Positions 39,121 to 47,234 of a stretch of DNA of 64,000 nucleotides are shown in pieces. Below the pieces are notes generated by a model that saw only the letters and a program-made list of their open reading frames with translations, was not told the origin of the DNA and made no database searches. The stretch is from Bradyrhizobium sp. SRL28 (GTDB lineage Bacteria; Pseudomonadota; Alphaproteobacteria; Rhizobiales; Xanthobacteraceae): positions 558,001 to 622,000 of the forward strand of contig NZ_JAHEAG010000001.1 of the NCBI RefSeq assembly GCF_018596315.1. Direction: 5' to 3'. The position numbers and the translations under genes were made by a program. How positions within the stretch are numbered: the first letter of the stretch is position 1; each line of letters opens with the position of its first letter.

Positions 39121-41349
39121 TCACCACGTCACGCCAGCGATCCACGCGACCACGCCTTGACGGCGCAGCGCCCAGTTCATCGGCAGGATCAGCCGCAACG
39201 CGAGGCTGTCGGTCTGGAACATCGACTGCGCGGGTGCCGCGACAACCGGAGCCGTGCCAGCCGCCGCGAGTTGCTGCGGGTTGGTGTCTTCCATGTGCAG
39301 CGTCGCCTGATCGCTGATCTCGAACCGGGGCGTATCGCCGGACACCGAGACGTAGTCCGCTGCGTCGAGGCAGATCACGGTGCCGAGCGGCACGGTGCCC
39401 GACGTGATCAGCGGACGACCATTCAGCCTGCCAGCATTGACTTCGTCGCGGAACGGGAAGAGCCCGCCCGGCACCGGAGGCTGGATGAAGCTGATCGACA
39501 ACGCCTGTTGCGGATTCATGATGAAGACCATGTTGCGGATGTTGCCGTTGGTCGCCGTCAGAATCGCGCCCGTCAGTTGCTTGAGATCGGTGACGAGGGC
39601 GTTGAACGCATTGGGCGGTGCTCCAATGGGCGTGGGCGTCAGACCAGCGACGCCGTTGCGCAGACCGGCGGGACGGATCGCCGTGGCCGCGTTGGTGTCG
39701 AGCAGCACGCTGTCGATGGAGATCGCAGTGTCCTGCTGGATGGCCTCGCGAAGCAGACCTTCGATGGCGGGCACGGAATGCTCGTCCATTTCGCGGGTCC
39801 ACGTCGAGATCACGGCCATTTTCTTCGGGGTCAGCGTCTGGCTGGTGAACGCAGCCTGACGGACCGGGATCGGCGCACCTTCACCGACGAACGAACCGGC
39901 CACGGTCGGCGTCAGTGAGCGGGTCGGCACGATGATCCGGCCATTGCGGCCGAAGGTCAGCTTGAGACCCAGTGCCGACAGCGACGGATAGACCGACGCA
40001 GGCAACAGCGCGGGCATCATGTCGGCGACAATCTGCTGAACCAGTTCGGCGGCCCAGCCGGTGACCGTGGTCATGGCAGGAGCCGACGCCGCCTTCAGCG
40101 TCAGATCGCAGATCATGCGAGTCGCTTCGTCGTCGCCGTAGACTTTCTGGCGCGCGTCGTCGATGGAGACGCCCATCGAGCGGGCGAGCGCGCGGACCGT
40201 ACCGGCGCGAACCAGAAACTCAATCGGGTCAACCGTCTTCGCCTTGAGGCTGAACGGCCGACGTTCGCCGCCCTTGCCGGTGATGACGCGGGTGTTGCCG
40301 TCGCCATTGCCGTCGCTGCTGGTCTTCGCCAGCCTGCCTTCGGATTCCTTCAGCGAAGCATAGAGCGCTTCCTGATCCGCGATCTTCTTGTTCAGCTCCT
40401 GCGTGGTTGCGAGATCGGCATCGGTGACGTTCTCGTCGTCAACGGCTTCAAGATGCGCGGTCAACTGATCGCGCAGCTCAACGAGCCGCTGTTCGTTCTG
40501 TTCGATTCTCTTGGTGAGGGGGGACATGATCCTGTTCTTTCGTACAGGAGGACTTTCGGCTTGCCCGCCGTTGAAACCGCGCTTCACCATGCTCTGGTCT
40601 TTTGTGTTGGCTTTCCCGCCAAAGACCAGCGCCGTGGTGGACGCGGAGATGTTGAGCGATCTTGCGACCGCCAATGCATTCGGATTCGCCGGGATGGAGA
40701 CGAGGCTCGTCTCGACCAGCTCGGTTTGTTTGAAGCGCAGCCCGCTGCCGCCCTTTGTCAGCGGCTCGGACTTTCTCGGCAGGAAGCCGACTGACACGGC
40801 GCGCAGGATGTTCTGCTCGACCAGCGAAATGATCTCGTTGATCCGGTCAGACGTTCCCTTCTTGGCGAGCTGCAGATGGCCACGCAGCCTGCCGTCGCCG
40901 GTCCGCAGATTGATCCATTTGCCAATCGGGAAATTCGGATTGTGGTTGAACAGCGCGACCGGGTTGTTCTTGAAGTTCGCGAGATCCCAGCCATCGGCGT
41001 CGATCACATCGCCCATGCGGTCCGGCGTCGCATCCGACAGGATGAATTCCAGACCCTCGCCCGGCGTGACGTGCGTCTTGTGGACGACTTTGGCGGCGCG
41101 CTCTTCCCATGCCAGCGCGCAGGCATCTTCGTCGCCGGTCTCGCTGATGCAGTCCCGCATGAACTCGTCGCGGTTGTCGTAGTCATCCGGCGCGGCCTTC
41201 AGCGCCTTGTCCTTGTTGCGCCAGATGTCGAGACAGATCGCGACCGCCTGATCCTGATCACGCTTCTTGCCGTCCGGTCCCATCATTTCGGGAACGCAAC
41301 GTGCCGAGAAGTCAGATTGGCTCTCTCCGGGCTTCGGTTTCATGGGCAT
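39121..41349 (-). CDS. Prohead protease - scaffold - major capsid fusion (HK97-type)
   Basis: 742 residues from MPMKPKPGESQSDFSARCVP, with CGGAGG 8 bases upstream; an ATG at 41388 has no Shine-Dalgarno. Residues 90-250 resemble an S78-type protease (LSDATPDRMGDVIDADGWDL, FNHNPNFPIGKW with His, ETSLVSIPANPNA with Ser). A coiled coil follows (KRIEQNEQRLVELRDQLTAH), comparable with the HK97 delta scaffold. From about residue 390 the HK97 coat fold begins (PALLPASVYPSLSALGLKLT, GSFVGEGAPIPVRQA, DSVLLDTNAATAIRPAGL). Most HK97-type phages have separate protease and coat genes. An internal ATG near 40527 could give a coat-only product. Confidence 0.85.
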   Translation of the reverse strand: MPMKPKPGESQSDFSARCVPEMMGPDGKKRDQDQAVAICLDIWRNKDKALKAAPDDYDNRDEFMRDCISETGDEDACALAWEERAAKVVHKTHVTPGEGLEFILSDATPDRMGDVIDADGWDLANFKNNPVALFNHNPNFPIGKWINLRTGDGRLRGHLQLAKKGTSDRINEIISLVEQNILRAVSVGFLPRKSEPLTKGGSGLRFKQTELVETSLVSIPANPNALAVARSLNISASTTALVFGGKANTKDQSMVKRGFNGGQAESPPVRKNRIMSPLTKRIEQNEQRLVELRDQLTAHLEAVDDENVTDADLATTQELNKKIADQEALYASLKESEGRLAKTSSDGNGDGNTRVITGKGGERRPFSLKAKTVDPIEFLVRAGTVRALARSMGVSIDDARQKVYGDDEATRMICDLTLKAASAPAMTTVTGWAAELVQQIVADMMPALLPASVYPSLSALGLKLTFGRNGRIIVPTRSLTPTVAGSFVGEGAPIPVRQAAFTSQTLTPKKMAVISTWTREMDEHSVPAIEGLLREAIQQDTAISIDSVLLDTNAATAIRPAGLRNGVAGLTPTPIGAPPNAFNALVTDLKQLTGAILTATNGNIRNMVFIMNPQQALSISFIQPPVPGGLFPFRDEVNAGRLNGRPLITSGTVPLGTVICLDAADYVSVSGDTPRFEISDQATLHMEDTNPQQLAAAGTAPVVAAPAQSMFQTDSLALRLILPMNWALRRQGVVAWIAGVTW

Positions 41350-41409
41350 GGCGAAAACCTCCGCGATTTCAGGGGCCTGCACCCCCAAAGATTCTTTGAT
41401 AATTTGCTG

Positions 41410-41447
41410 TAGGCCGTATTGACCTATAGGTCGGAATGACCTATGTA
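41410..41447 (+). promoter_or_regulatory. Promoter with two overlapping operator palindromes
   Basis: TAGGCC-GTATT-GACCTA (41410-41426) and ATAGGTCGGAATGACCTAT (41426-41444) are side by side. TTGACC (41419-41424), a 17-base spacer and TATGTA (41442-41447) form a promoter toward 41492; the second palindrome covers the -10. It is the divergent region between the late block (-) and the second accessory block (+). A matching minus-strand promoter is weak (CCGACC-17-TACAGC). Confidence 0.8.
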
Positions 41448-41491
41448 TTCCCTGTCGGCGGGTGGTCCGCCCCGGAAAAAAGGAGTTTCTG

Positions 41492-41950
41492 ATGTACGTC
41501 TCTGAGTACGGTTCGCTCCGCGAGAAGATCGCGGCGGAAGGTCAGGCCCGGAAGGCCCGCGCCGTCGCGTTCGAAGCGGCGTTCGCCAAGGCCTCGGAGG
41601 CCGGTAAGGCGGCCGGTGAGGCGATCAAGCCCCGCGCCATGATGGTGGTCGAGCCGTCGAATCCGTTCGCCAAGGGCTACAGCGTGCCGAAAGCGATGTG
41701 GCATTGCTCGGAAGGCGCGTGCGGTTTCGCGTGGGTCAACGTCTCGCCCGGCAACTCGCCGTTCGCGAACTGGCTCAAGAAGAACAAGCTGGCGCGGAAG
41801 GCCTACGGCGGCGGCGTCGATATTTGGATCTCGGACTTCGGTCAGAGCATCGACCGTAAGGAAGCCTGCGCCCAAGCGATGGCGCGCGTGCTGAAGGAAG
41901 CACTCGGCGACGACAAGCTGTCGATCTACGCCTCCAGCCGGTTGGATTAA
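41492..41950 (+). CDS. Hypothetical protein
   Basis: 152 residues from MYVSEYGSLREKIAAEGQAR behind AAAAAAGGAG. Helical first part, then FAKGYSVPKAMWHCSEGACG, FAWVNVSPGNSPFANWLKKN, and a helix. The G-x-S-x-x-x-x-W-L pattern is not a family I can name. First gene after the double palindrome promoter. Confidence 0.7.
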   Translation: MYVSEYGSLREKIAAEGQARKARAVAFEAAFAKASEAGKAAGEAIKPRAMMVVEPSNPFAKGYSVPKAMWHCSEGACGFAWVNVSPGNSPFANWLKKNKLARKAYGGGVDIWISDFGQSIDRKEACAQAMARVLKEALGDDKLSIYASSRLD

Positions 41951-42001
41951 CCGGCACCATCACCGGGCGCGGCATGGTGCTGCGCCCAGAAAGGAAAACA
42001 G

Positions 42002-42085
42002 GTGGAGTTCTTTATCGACGGGTTCGTACTGACCGCGCTCTACCTGATCCCCACCCTGATCGCGTTGCGTGTTTTGAACATCTGA
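42002..42085 (+). CDS. Membrane micropeptide (GTG start)
   Basis: 27 residues, MEFFIDGFVLTALYLIPTLI then ALRVLNI, one transmembrane helix. AAAGGAAAACAG precedes the GTG. Too short to classify; supported by its Shine-Dalgarno and by fitting the gap between two genes. Confidence 0.5.
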   Translation: MEFFIDGFVLTALYLIPTLIALRVLNI

Positions 42086-42097
42086 CAGGAGAACGAA

Positions 42098-42286
42098 GTG
42101 AAGAAGTTGAGTCCCAAGAAGGCGAAAGAGGCGCGCATCAATCGCGCGATTGTCGGGTTCATCATCCCGATCATGTCCATCCCGAAGCTCTGCAAGGAAT
42201 TGGAAGCGGCAGTCGTGGCCGACGCATCTGACGCGGATCTGAAGGCAATCGTTGCCGGATTCCCCGGCGTGGTCGAGAGCAACTAG
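42098..42286 (+). CDS. Small protein (GTG start)
   Basis: 62 residues from GTG behind CAGGAG. Basic N-terminus (KKLSPKKAKEARINR), then a hydrophobic stretch (AIVGFIIPIMSIPKL) and an acidic helical end. Possibly membrane-associated. No family recognised. Confidence 0.6.
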   Translation: MKKLSPKKAKEARINRAIVGFIIPIMSIPKLCKELEAAVVADASDADLKAIVAGFPGVVESN

Positions 42287-42297
42287 GAGTAACGAAC

Positions 42298-42915
42298 GTG
42301 GGTTGGGTCTTTTTTCACAAGCCGAAAGGCGTCAAGGCGGTCGAGGCGATCAAGAACGGTTGCGGCGCTGCATGGCTCGAAAAGCACTTCGTGGCTGCGA
42401 GCGCGACGCGCGAGGCGGTGTTCATCGTGGCCAAATTCCACGAGCCTGAGAGCAAGGTCTATGTCCCCGACGCGGACGGCATGGTGCGGGCGCTGCTGGT
42501 CTACGCCATCAAGTCGGTGCCGAAGGACGAATACAATTTCGGCTACAAGGACATGGAAGAATCGATGGGGCCGTATGGCTGCCCCGCTCCGATGTCGATC
42601 ATCGCCCAGTGCTCCGAGCTGCAAGATCCGATTGGTCCGCTGCCGGAATACTCCAGCCTGAAGAATGCGCGCGGTTACCGCGAGGGCTCGGCCGCACACG
42701 CGGCTCGCATGAAGCTGAAGCGTGGCCTGAAGCCCGGCAACAAGGTCGTGCTGCCCAAGGCGCTGCTGTTTCGGGACATCCCCTGCCAGCGCTTCACGGT
42801 CGAGATCTGCCGCGTCAAGGGTCGCAAGGGCAAGAGCACGGTGTTTCGTGCCGAGAACGGCATGCTGTGCGGACTGAGCGCGCGTAACCTTGAAGGCGCA
42901 GTGGTGGAGGCCTGA
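42298..42915 (+). CDS. Conserved phage-type protein (DUF6927-like, tentative)
   Basis: 205 residues from GTG, MGWVFFHKPKGVKAVEAIKN. Contains YNFGYKDMEESMGPYGCPAP, then a basic C-terminal barrel (KPGNKVVLPKALLFRD, FTVEICRVKGRKGKSTVFRA). The GYKDM-E-x-x-G-P motif occurs in phage proteins of unknown function. Confidence 0.65.
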   Translation: MGWVFFHKPKGVKAVEAIKNGCGAAWLEKHFVAASATREAVFIVAKFHEPESKVYVPDADGMVRALLVYAIKSVPKDEYNFGYKDMEESMGPYGCPAPMSIIAQCSELQDPIGPLPEYSSLKNARGYREGSAAHAARMKLKRGLKPGNKVVLPKALLFRDIPCQRFTVEICRVKGRKGKSTVFRAENGMLCGLSARNLEGAVVEA

Positions 42916-42918
42916 CCG

Positions 42919-43143
42919 ATGGCAACTGATCGCATGGTCCACAACTGGCTGCCCTACCCCAAGGGCAAACACTGGATTCACATCCCCGGCAACCCGGTCT
43001 GTCTGGTCCGCACCGAGCCGCTGGCGCAGGGCTATCTCTGGCAGCACGGCAAGCAATACGGCTTCGCCGACACGCTGGAGAAGGCCAAGGACTGGGCCGA
43101 GACCGCCCGCGAATACTTCCCCCGTCAACTACCAACCAACTGA
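42919..43143 (+). CDS. Hypothetical protein
   Basis: 74 residues; begins MATDRMVHNWLPYPKGKHWI, beta-like, then an amphipathic helix (DTLEKAKDWAETAREYF). Starts 3 bases after the previous stop. Confidence 0.65.
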   Translation: MATDRMVHNWLPYPKGKHWIHIPGNPVCLVRTEPLAQGYLWQHGKQYGFADTLEKAKDWAETAREYFPRQLPTN

Positions 43144-43160
43144 GCAAAGGAGAACTTCAC

Positions 43161-43718
43161 TTGGGACTTCGCTTTCGTAAACGAATTGGATTCGGCCCGT
43201 TCAAGATCAACCTGTCCGGCTCCGGCATCAGCCTGTCCGCTGGCGTGCGCGGTGCATCGGTCAACATCCCCATCGTCGGCCGTCGCAAACGCAAACCGTC
43301 CGTCTCGGTCGGCGTGCCCGGCACCGGCTTGTACTACACGCAATCCATCGGCGGCTCCGCCGCTGCCGCTCCGCCGCCACTGCCGGTGAACGTCGCCACC
43401 AAGGAACGCGACCGCTTGCTCAAGATCGCCTACGACCGGGCTGTGGCGGGCCAGCCCACGGAGGTCCGGGAGATCATGGCGTGCGCCGTGATCGCAGGGC
43501 AGCAGCATAACTGGAATGACGATGTCGCCGTCCATAACGCGGTCATGCAGGCCTTCCCCGATCTGACCGAGAGTCGCTTGAACGCGATCCTGTCTCCGCT
43601 GATCGTCGCGATCCGCGACGTCGGCGCGGAGCAGCGTGCTCTCGACCGCCGGGTTTTCTCGCGTGGCATCGCGGTGGGCGTAGTGATCGGCGTGCTCATC
43701 CTCGTTTACATTTTCTGA
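43161..43718 (+). CDS. DUF4236-type membrane protein (TTG start)
   Basis: 185 residues from TTG behind AAAGGAGAA. GLRFRKRIGFGPFKINLSGS then GISLSAGVRGASVNIPIVG and VGVPGTGLYYTQ matches the DUF4236 signature exactly in order. A central helical domain follows (about residues 75-160) and a C-terminal transmembrane helix (GIAVGVVIGVLILVYIF). Role of the family is unknown. Confidence 0.8.
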   Translation: MGLRFRKRIGFGPFKINLSGSGISLSAGVRGASVNIPIVGRRKRKPSVSVGVPGTGLYYTQSIGGSAAAAPPPLPVNVATKERDRLLKIAYDRAVAGQPTEVREIMACAVIAGQQHNWNDDVAVHNAVMQAFPDLTESRLNAILSPLIVAIRDVGAEQRALDRRVFSRGIAVGVVIGVLILVYIF

Positions 43719-43726
43719 GCTAAGGC

Positions 43727-43870
43727 ATGAGCATCGAAGACGAGGCCGACGAGATCCGCGAGCGGATCGAGGATCTGGACATCCTGCTGGAGACCCTCCA
43801 GCAGACGTCCGAAACGCTGGCGGTGTTTCTGAGGCCGCCCCAACCGATCAAGAAGGAGACCGTCCAATGA
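43727..43870 (+). CDS. Small coiled-coil protein
   Basis: 47 residues, MSIEDEADEIRERIEDLDIL and so on, a continuous acidic coiled coil ending RPPQPIKKETVQ. The stop overlaps the next start by 4 bases. Confidence 0.6.
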   Translation: MSIEDEADEIRERIEDLDILLETLQQTSETLAVFLRPPQPIKKETVQ

Positions 43871-44181
43871 CCCCGCACTGGCATGAACAGAATCCGTGGC
43901 GCGACCAGATCACCTACGTGCCGATTGAGCGGCTCGCCGAATGCGTCGCGGGCGGCACCATCAGCATGGGCACCCACGGCCCATCGGTGCCGTATGACGT
44001 CGCCTTCGTGCTGAAGCATTGGGCCAACTACGGCGACAAGCTCGACGCCTACATCCTGCCGCAGCCGCACGGTCGGCACTCAATCGGCATCCGCTACGGC
44101 GCGGAGGGCAGCGAGTATTTGTCGCCGCACAACGCGCACCCGCAAAAGACGCTGGCCCTGCTGGCCGAGTATCACAAATAA
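43867..44181 (+). CDS. Hypothetical protein
   Basis: 104 residues. Trp/His-rich N-terminus (MTPHWHEQNPWRDQITYVPI), then VPYDVAFVLKHWANYGDKLD and HSIGIRYGAEGSEYLSPHN. No family named. Last gene before the promoter at 44199. Confidence 0.65.
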   Translation: MTPHWHEQNPWRDQITYVPIERLAECVAGGTISMGTHGPSVPYDVAFVLKHWANYGDKLDAYILPQPHGRHSIGIRYGAEGSEYLSPHNAHPQKTLALLAEYHK

Positions 44182-44198
44182 CTGGCTTGAACTCACAA

Positions 44199-44227
44199 TT
44201 GCATCATAGGTCACAATGGCCTATATA
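44199..44227 (+). promoter_or_regulatory. Promoter with operator palindrome in spacer
   Basis: TTGCAT (44199-44204), 17-base spacer, TATATA (44222-44227). The palindrome ATAGGTCACAATGGCCTAT (44206-44224) lies between and into the -10. Drives 44281 onward. Confidence 0.8.
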
Positions 44228-44280
44228 AGAACCAAGGCGCATGACGCGTCCAACCTGAGAGGAGAGAAAGTACCAACGCC

Positions 44281-44433
44281 ATGTCACTAGAAGACATCAC
44301 CAAACTGAGCGACGAGCAGCGCGCCGCACTGGTCGCGATCTCCCGCATGAACCGGCCGAATGCCAAGCAGCGTCGCGCGATGGAAGCGATTAAGCGGGCG
44401 TTCCGCGCGAGAGTGGAAGCGGAGGCCGCGTGA
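44281..44433 (+). CDS. Small basic helical protein
   Basis: 50 residues, MSLEDITKLSDEQRAALVAI, then SRMNRPNAKQRRAMEAIKRA. Ala/Arg-rich and helical. First gene of the unit; overlaps the next start by one base (TGATG). Confidence 0.6.
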   Translation: MSLEDITKLSDEQRAALVAISRMNRPNAKQRRAMEAIKRAFRARVEAEAA

Positions 44434-44822
44434 TGACTGCCTCCTGCGCGCACTACGGCGTGGCATCGCTGGTGATCTACAACGGCCGGGTCAAGCACAA
44501 CATTCTGGTGCTCGGTCCGAAGATGGATCACCCGCACCTCATCAATTCCGGCGACCGAGAATTTGCTGAAGCGCTTTGCAAGAAGATGCGCAAGGCGGCC
44601 GGGCAGGTTTCGATTCAGAACGAGATCAAGGCCTACACCGTGGTGCCGCTGCCGATGATCGAGGAAGCCGAGATCGCCGTCGCCGCACCCGTAGCTGCCG
44701 AGACGATGGACGTTCCGCGTCCGCCGCGCGGCATGTGGTGGAAGATGGAAAAGGAACGCGCGGTCGCAATCGCAAAAGCTATTGAAGTCGAGTCCTGCAG
44801 CGAAATGCAGGAAGCCGCGTGA
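44433..44822 (+). CDS. Hypothetical protein
   Basis: 129 residues from MTASCAHYGVASLVIYNGRV; a GTG at 44430 is an alternative. Beta-rich first half, Pro-rich linker (DVPRPPRGMWWKME), helical end. Unknown function. Confidence 0.6.
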   Translation: MTASCAHYGVASLVIYNGRVKHNILVLGPKMDHPHLINSGDREFAEALCKKMRKAAGQVSIQNEIKAYTVVPLPMIEEAEIAVAAPVAAETMDVPRPPRGMWWKMEKERAVAIAKAIEVESCSEMQEAA

Positions 44823-45727
44823 TGGGTGCCTTCACGGATCTTACCGAACAACGCTTCAACAAGCTGACCGTAACGGGGCGCGCCGAGAACAAAGGCAAAC
44901 ACCCGCGCTGGTACTGTGACTGCGATTGCGGCAACAAAACCATTGTTCACGCCGGGTCATTAAAGTCCGGCGGCACCAAAAGCTGCGGCTGCATCCTTCG
45001 CAAGAACTTCATTGACCTGACCGGCCAACGGTTCGGCAAGCTGACAGTCGTCAAGTGCGGCGAGAAGCAAGGAGTTCAGTGGCGCTGGCACTGTGCTTGC
45101 GATTGCGGGAACGAAACGGTCGTCGTTGGCAACGCCCTGAAGACCGGCAACACCAAAAGCTGCGGCTGCCTCATTGGAAACTTGGAGTTCACTGACCTGA
45201 CCGGCCAACGGTTCGGCAAGTTGAAGGTCGTTGCTGGCGGCGCGACCGAAAGGAAAGGCGCTGGCTTGTGGCAGTGCGTCTGCGATTGTGGAAACGAAAC
45301 CACTGTGAACGGTTATCGATTGCGATCTGACCTCGTTCGCAGTTGCGGCTGTCTTGCGGCGCTGCCACCCGGTGAAGCGGCAATCAATTTCGCATTCTCC
45401 AGCCATCGAAAGACTAACGCTGAAGCGCGCGGTTACAAATCAACGCTGACTCGCGACCAGTTTGCTGCCATCTGCAGTCAGAACTGCACCTATTGTGGCC
45501 AGCCTCCCTCGATGGTCTCGCGAAGCAAGCGTTCGAACGGTGACTTCCTCCGCAGCGGCATCGACCGCAAGGATAACAGCAAGGGCTACACCCCGGAGAA
45601 TTCGGTGCCCTGCTGCAAGGAGTGCAACATCGTCAAGTCCGACCTGACCATGGAGGCGTGGCAATCGTACATTCTGCACGTCGCAATGGCCGCGATCAGG
45701 CGGCATCATAAACAGAACGGAGTTTAG
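44822..45727 (+). CDS. Zinc-ribbon repeat protein with HNH nuclease end (homing-type)
   Basis: 301 residues. Three units of about 58 residues, each DLT-(E/G)-QRF-x-KL-x-V followed by CDCGN and SCGC, bind one zinc each and probably contact DNA. Residues 220-290 carry FAAICSQNCTYCGQPPS, SGIDRKDNSKGYTPEN and PCCKECNIVK, an HNH-type finger with two C-x-x-C pairs and D-R-x-D-x-x-x-G-Y. This layout belongs to homing-type endonucleases of phages. No intron or inserted host gene is evident. A paralogue with one repeat follows immediately. Confidence 0.8.
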   Translation: MGAFTDLTEQRFNKLTVTGRAENKGKHPRWYCDCDCGNKTIVHAGSLKSGGTKSCGCILRKNFIDLTGQRFGKLTVVKCGEKQGVQWRWHCACDCGNETVVVGNALKTGNTKSCGCLIGNLEFTDLTGQRFGKLKVVAGGATERKGAGLWQCVCDCGNETTVNGYRLRSDLVRSCGCLAALPPGEAAINFAFSSHRKTNAEARGYKSTLTRDQFAAICSQNCTYCGQPPSMVSRSKRSNGDFLRSGIDRKDNSKGYTPENSVPCCKECNIVKSDLTMEAWQSYILHVAMAAIRRHHKQNGV

Positions 45728-45729
45728 AA

Positions 45730-46323
45730 GTGGGACGGATTACCGAGTTGACGTTCAAGGACATGACCGGCGAGCGCTACGGCAAGCTGGTCGTGATCGA
45801 GCGCGACAGGATGTCGGTCAAGTGGCTCTGCCGCTGCGATTGCGGAAACGAAAAGCTGTTCAATCCAAGCACGCTGCAGAATATCAAGAGCTGCGGTTGC
45901 GGCCCGCGAGGCAACTTCGCTGGGGTGAAGCGCGGACCGAATTTGAAAGCGCGACTCCCCAAGGGCGAGGCGGCGTTCAACCGGGTTTTCCATGCCCATA
46001 AGACGAACGCGAAGGTTCGCAAGCTGGAGCAATCGCTCACCCGCGAGCAGTTCAAGAAGCTCTGTTCGGGTAATTGCGTGTACTGCGACGCACCGCCCTC
46101 AACGGTCTCAAAGGCGAAGCACAGCGGCGACACTTTTGTTCGCAACGGCGTGGATCGCTGGGACAATAGCAAAGGCTACACGGTCGAGAACTCGGTCTCC
46201 TGCTGCACCATTTGCAATTACGGCAAGAAGCAGATGAGCGGCGAGGAGTGGCTGGCCTACCTTGATCGCCTCGCCAGATTTCAGTTTCCAGACGACTTCG
46301 CCAGCGAGGCGATGGCCGCGTGA
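45730..46323 (+). CDS. HNH homing-type nuclease with one zinc-ribbon unit
   Basis: 197 residues from GTG at 45730. One unit (DMTGERYGKLVVIERD, CRCDCGNE, SCGCG) and a C-terminal HNH domain (LCSGNCVYCDAPPS, NGVDRWDNSKGYTVENSVSC, CCTICNYGKKQMS). Paralogue of the preceding gene with two repeat units fewer, probably from tandem duplication. Confidence 0.75.
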   Translation: MGRITELTFKDMTGERYGKLVVIERDRMSVKWLCRCDCGNEKLFNPSTLQNIKSCGCGPRGNFAGVKRGPNLKARLPKGEAAFNRVFHAHKTNAKVRKLEQSLTREQFKKLCSGNCVYCDAPPSTVSKAKHSGDTFVRNGVDRWDNSKGYTVENSVSCCTICNYGKKQMSGEEWLAYLDRLARFQFPDDFASEAMAA

Positions 46324-46502
46324 TCATCCTGATCGGCCTCTTCATCCTGCTCGTGCTGCTGTTCTGGTGCTGCCGTCGCGCCCCGGCGTACTACCCGCAA
46401 CGCTGGGACTCCGATTGCGACGTCTACTGCGATCCGGATCTGATCGAGGGCGACGCCTGCAGCTACGACGACTGTGACGACGGCGGCGAATCGGACGATT
46501 AA
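46320..46502 (+). CDS. Cys-rich small membrane protein (GTG start)
   Basis: 60 residues from GTG overlapping the previous stop. Hydrophobic helix (MIILIGLFILLVLLFWCCRR) followed by an acidic Cys-rich tail (DCDVYCDPDLIEGDACSYDD). One membrane span; the tail may bind metal. Unknown role. Confidence 0.6.
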   Translation: MIILIGLFILLVLLFWCCRRAPAYYPQRWDSDCDVYCDPDLIEGDACSYDDCDDGGESDD

Positions 46503-46521
46503 CCATTAGGAATTTGGTCCC

Positions 46522-46550
46522 TTGCGCCATAGGCCGAAACGGCCTATATT
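46522..46550 (+). promoter_or_regulatory. Promoter with perfect operator palindrome
   Basis: TTGCGC (46522-46527), 17-base spacer, TATATT (46545-46550). ATAGGCCGAAACGGCCTAT (46529-46547) is the most symmetric copy of the palindrome (8-bp arms around AAA). It precedes the alarmone hydrolase gene. Confidence 0.85.
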
Positions 46551-46573
46551 AACGATGAAAGGAGTACTGGGTT

Positions 46574-47080
46574 ATGGAACCCTTGGTTAGGAAGGCCCAT
46601 GCGTTCGCCGCCAAGGCGCACGCCGGGGTCTTCAGAATGTTTTCCGGGGAGCCCTACGTCGAGCACCCCATGCGGGTTGCGGCAATGCTGGCCGAGCTGG
46701 GCTTCGACCCTGACGTGGTCGCGGCTGGCGTCCTGCACGACGTGATCGAGGACTGCCCGGTCAGCGAGGCCGAGCTGGCGGCCGAATTCAGTCCCCGGAT
46801 CGCCGCGCTGGTGGTCGAGGTGACGAACCCCGAGAAGATCCCCGGCATGAGCAAGGCCGCCCGGCTGGCTGGCATCGTCCAGCACCTTGCCGCCTCCTCC
46901 TATGCGGGCGCGTCGATCAAGCTGGCGGACATGCTGGACAACTCGTCCAACGTCTCCAGCGTCGCGCCTGAGTTCGCCAAGGGCTATCTGCCCAAGATGG
47001 CCGCCAAGCTGGCGGTGCTGGGCCACGGTCACCCGGAACTGCTCGCAAGGGTCAAAAAGAATCTCGAAAATATCGCGTAG
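46574..47080 (+). CDS. HD-domain small alarmone (ppGpp) hydrolase-like protein
   Basis: 168 residues behind AAAGGAG. AAKAHAGVFR, then EPYVEHPMRV (His31), VLHDVIEDCP (His55-Asp56, Glu59-Asp60) and KLADMLDN (Asp119), is the order of motifs in the HD hydrolase half of SpoT and MESH1-like proteins. There is no synthetase domain. It should remove the 3' pyrophosphate from (p)ppGpp or related alarmones, reversing the stringent response. It has its own palindrome promoter. See the RelA/SpoT-like domain in the protein at 51019-52674. Confidence 0.8.
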   Translation: MEPLVRKAHAFAAKAHAGVFRMFSGEPYVEHPMRVAAMLAELGFDPDVVAAGVLHDVIEDCPVSEAELAAEFSPRIAALVVEVTNPEKIPGMSKAARLAGIVQHLAASSYAGASIKLADMLDNSSNVSSVAPEFAKGYLPKMAAKLAVLGHGHPELLARVKKNLENIA

Positions 47081-47115
47081 GCCGTATTGACCTATAGGTC
47101 GGAATGACCTACATG
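47078..47115 (+). promoter_or_regulatory. Promoter with two overlapping operator palindromes
   Basis: TAGGCC-GTATT-GACCTA (47078-47094) and ATAGGTCGGAATGACCTA (47094-47111) repeat the arrangement at 41410, base for base over 35 positions. TTGACC (47087-47092), 17 bases, TACATG (47110-47115, weak -10). The first base triplet TAG is the stop of the hydrolase gene. Confidence 0.75.
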
Positions 47116-47139
47116 AGGGGAGTGGAAAGGAGATCCCCC

Positions 47140-47232
47140 GTGTCATTGCTCTCGAAACTGGTTAACGGCGTTCTGAACTACTTGGTCGAGGCCTTCTTCG
47201 GAAGCCCGAAGTTCGTACCAGAGGAGGCCTGA
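47140..47232 (+). CDS. Micropeptide (GTG start)
   Basis: 30 residues, MSLLSKLVNGVLNYLVEAFF, then GSPKFVPEEA, amphipathic helix. GAAAGGAG lies upstream of the GTG. The gene fills the leader between promoter and 47235. It may be a real peptide or a leader ORF. Confidence 0.45.
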   Translation: MSLLSKLVNGVLNYLVEAFFGSPKFVPEEA

Positions 47233-47234
47233 TC

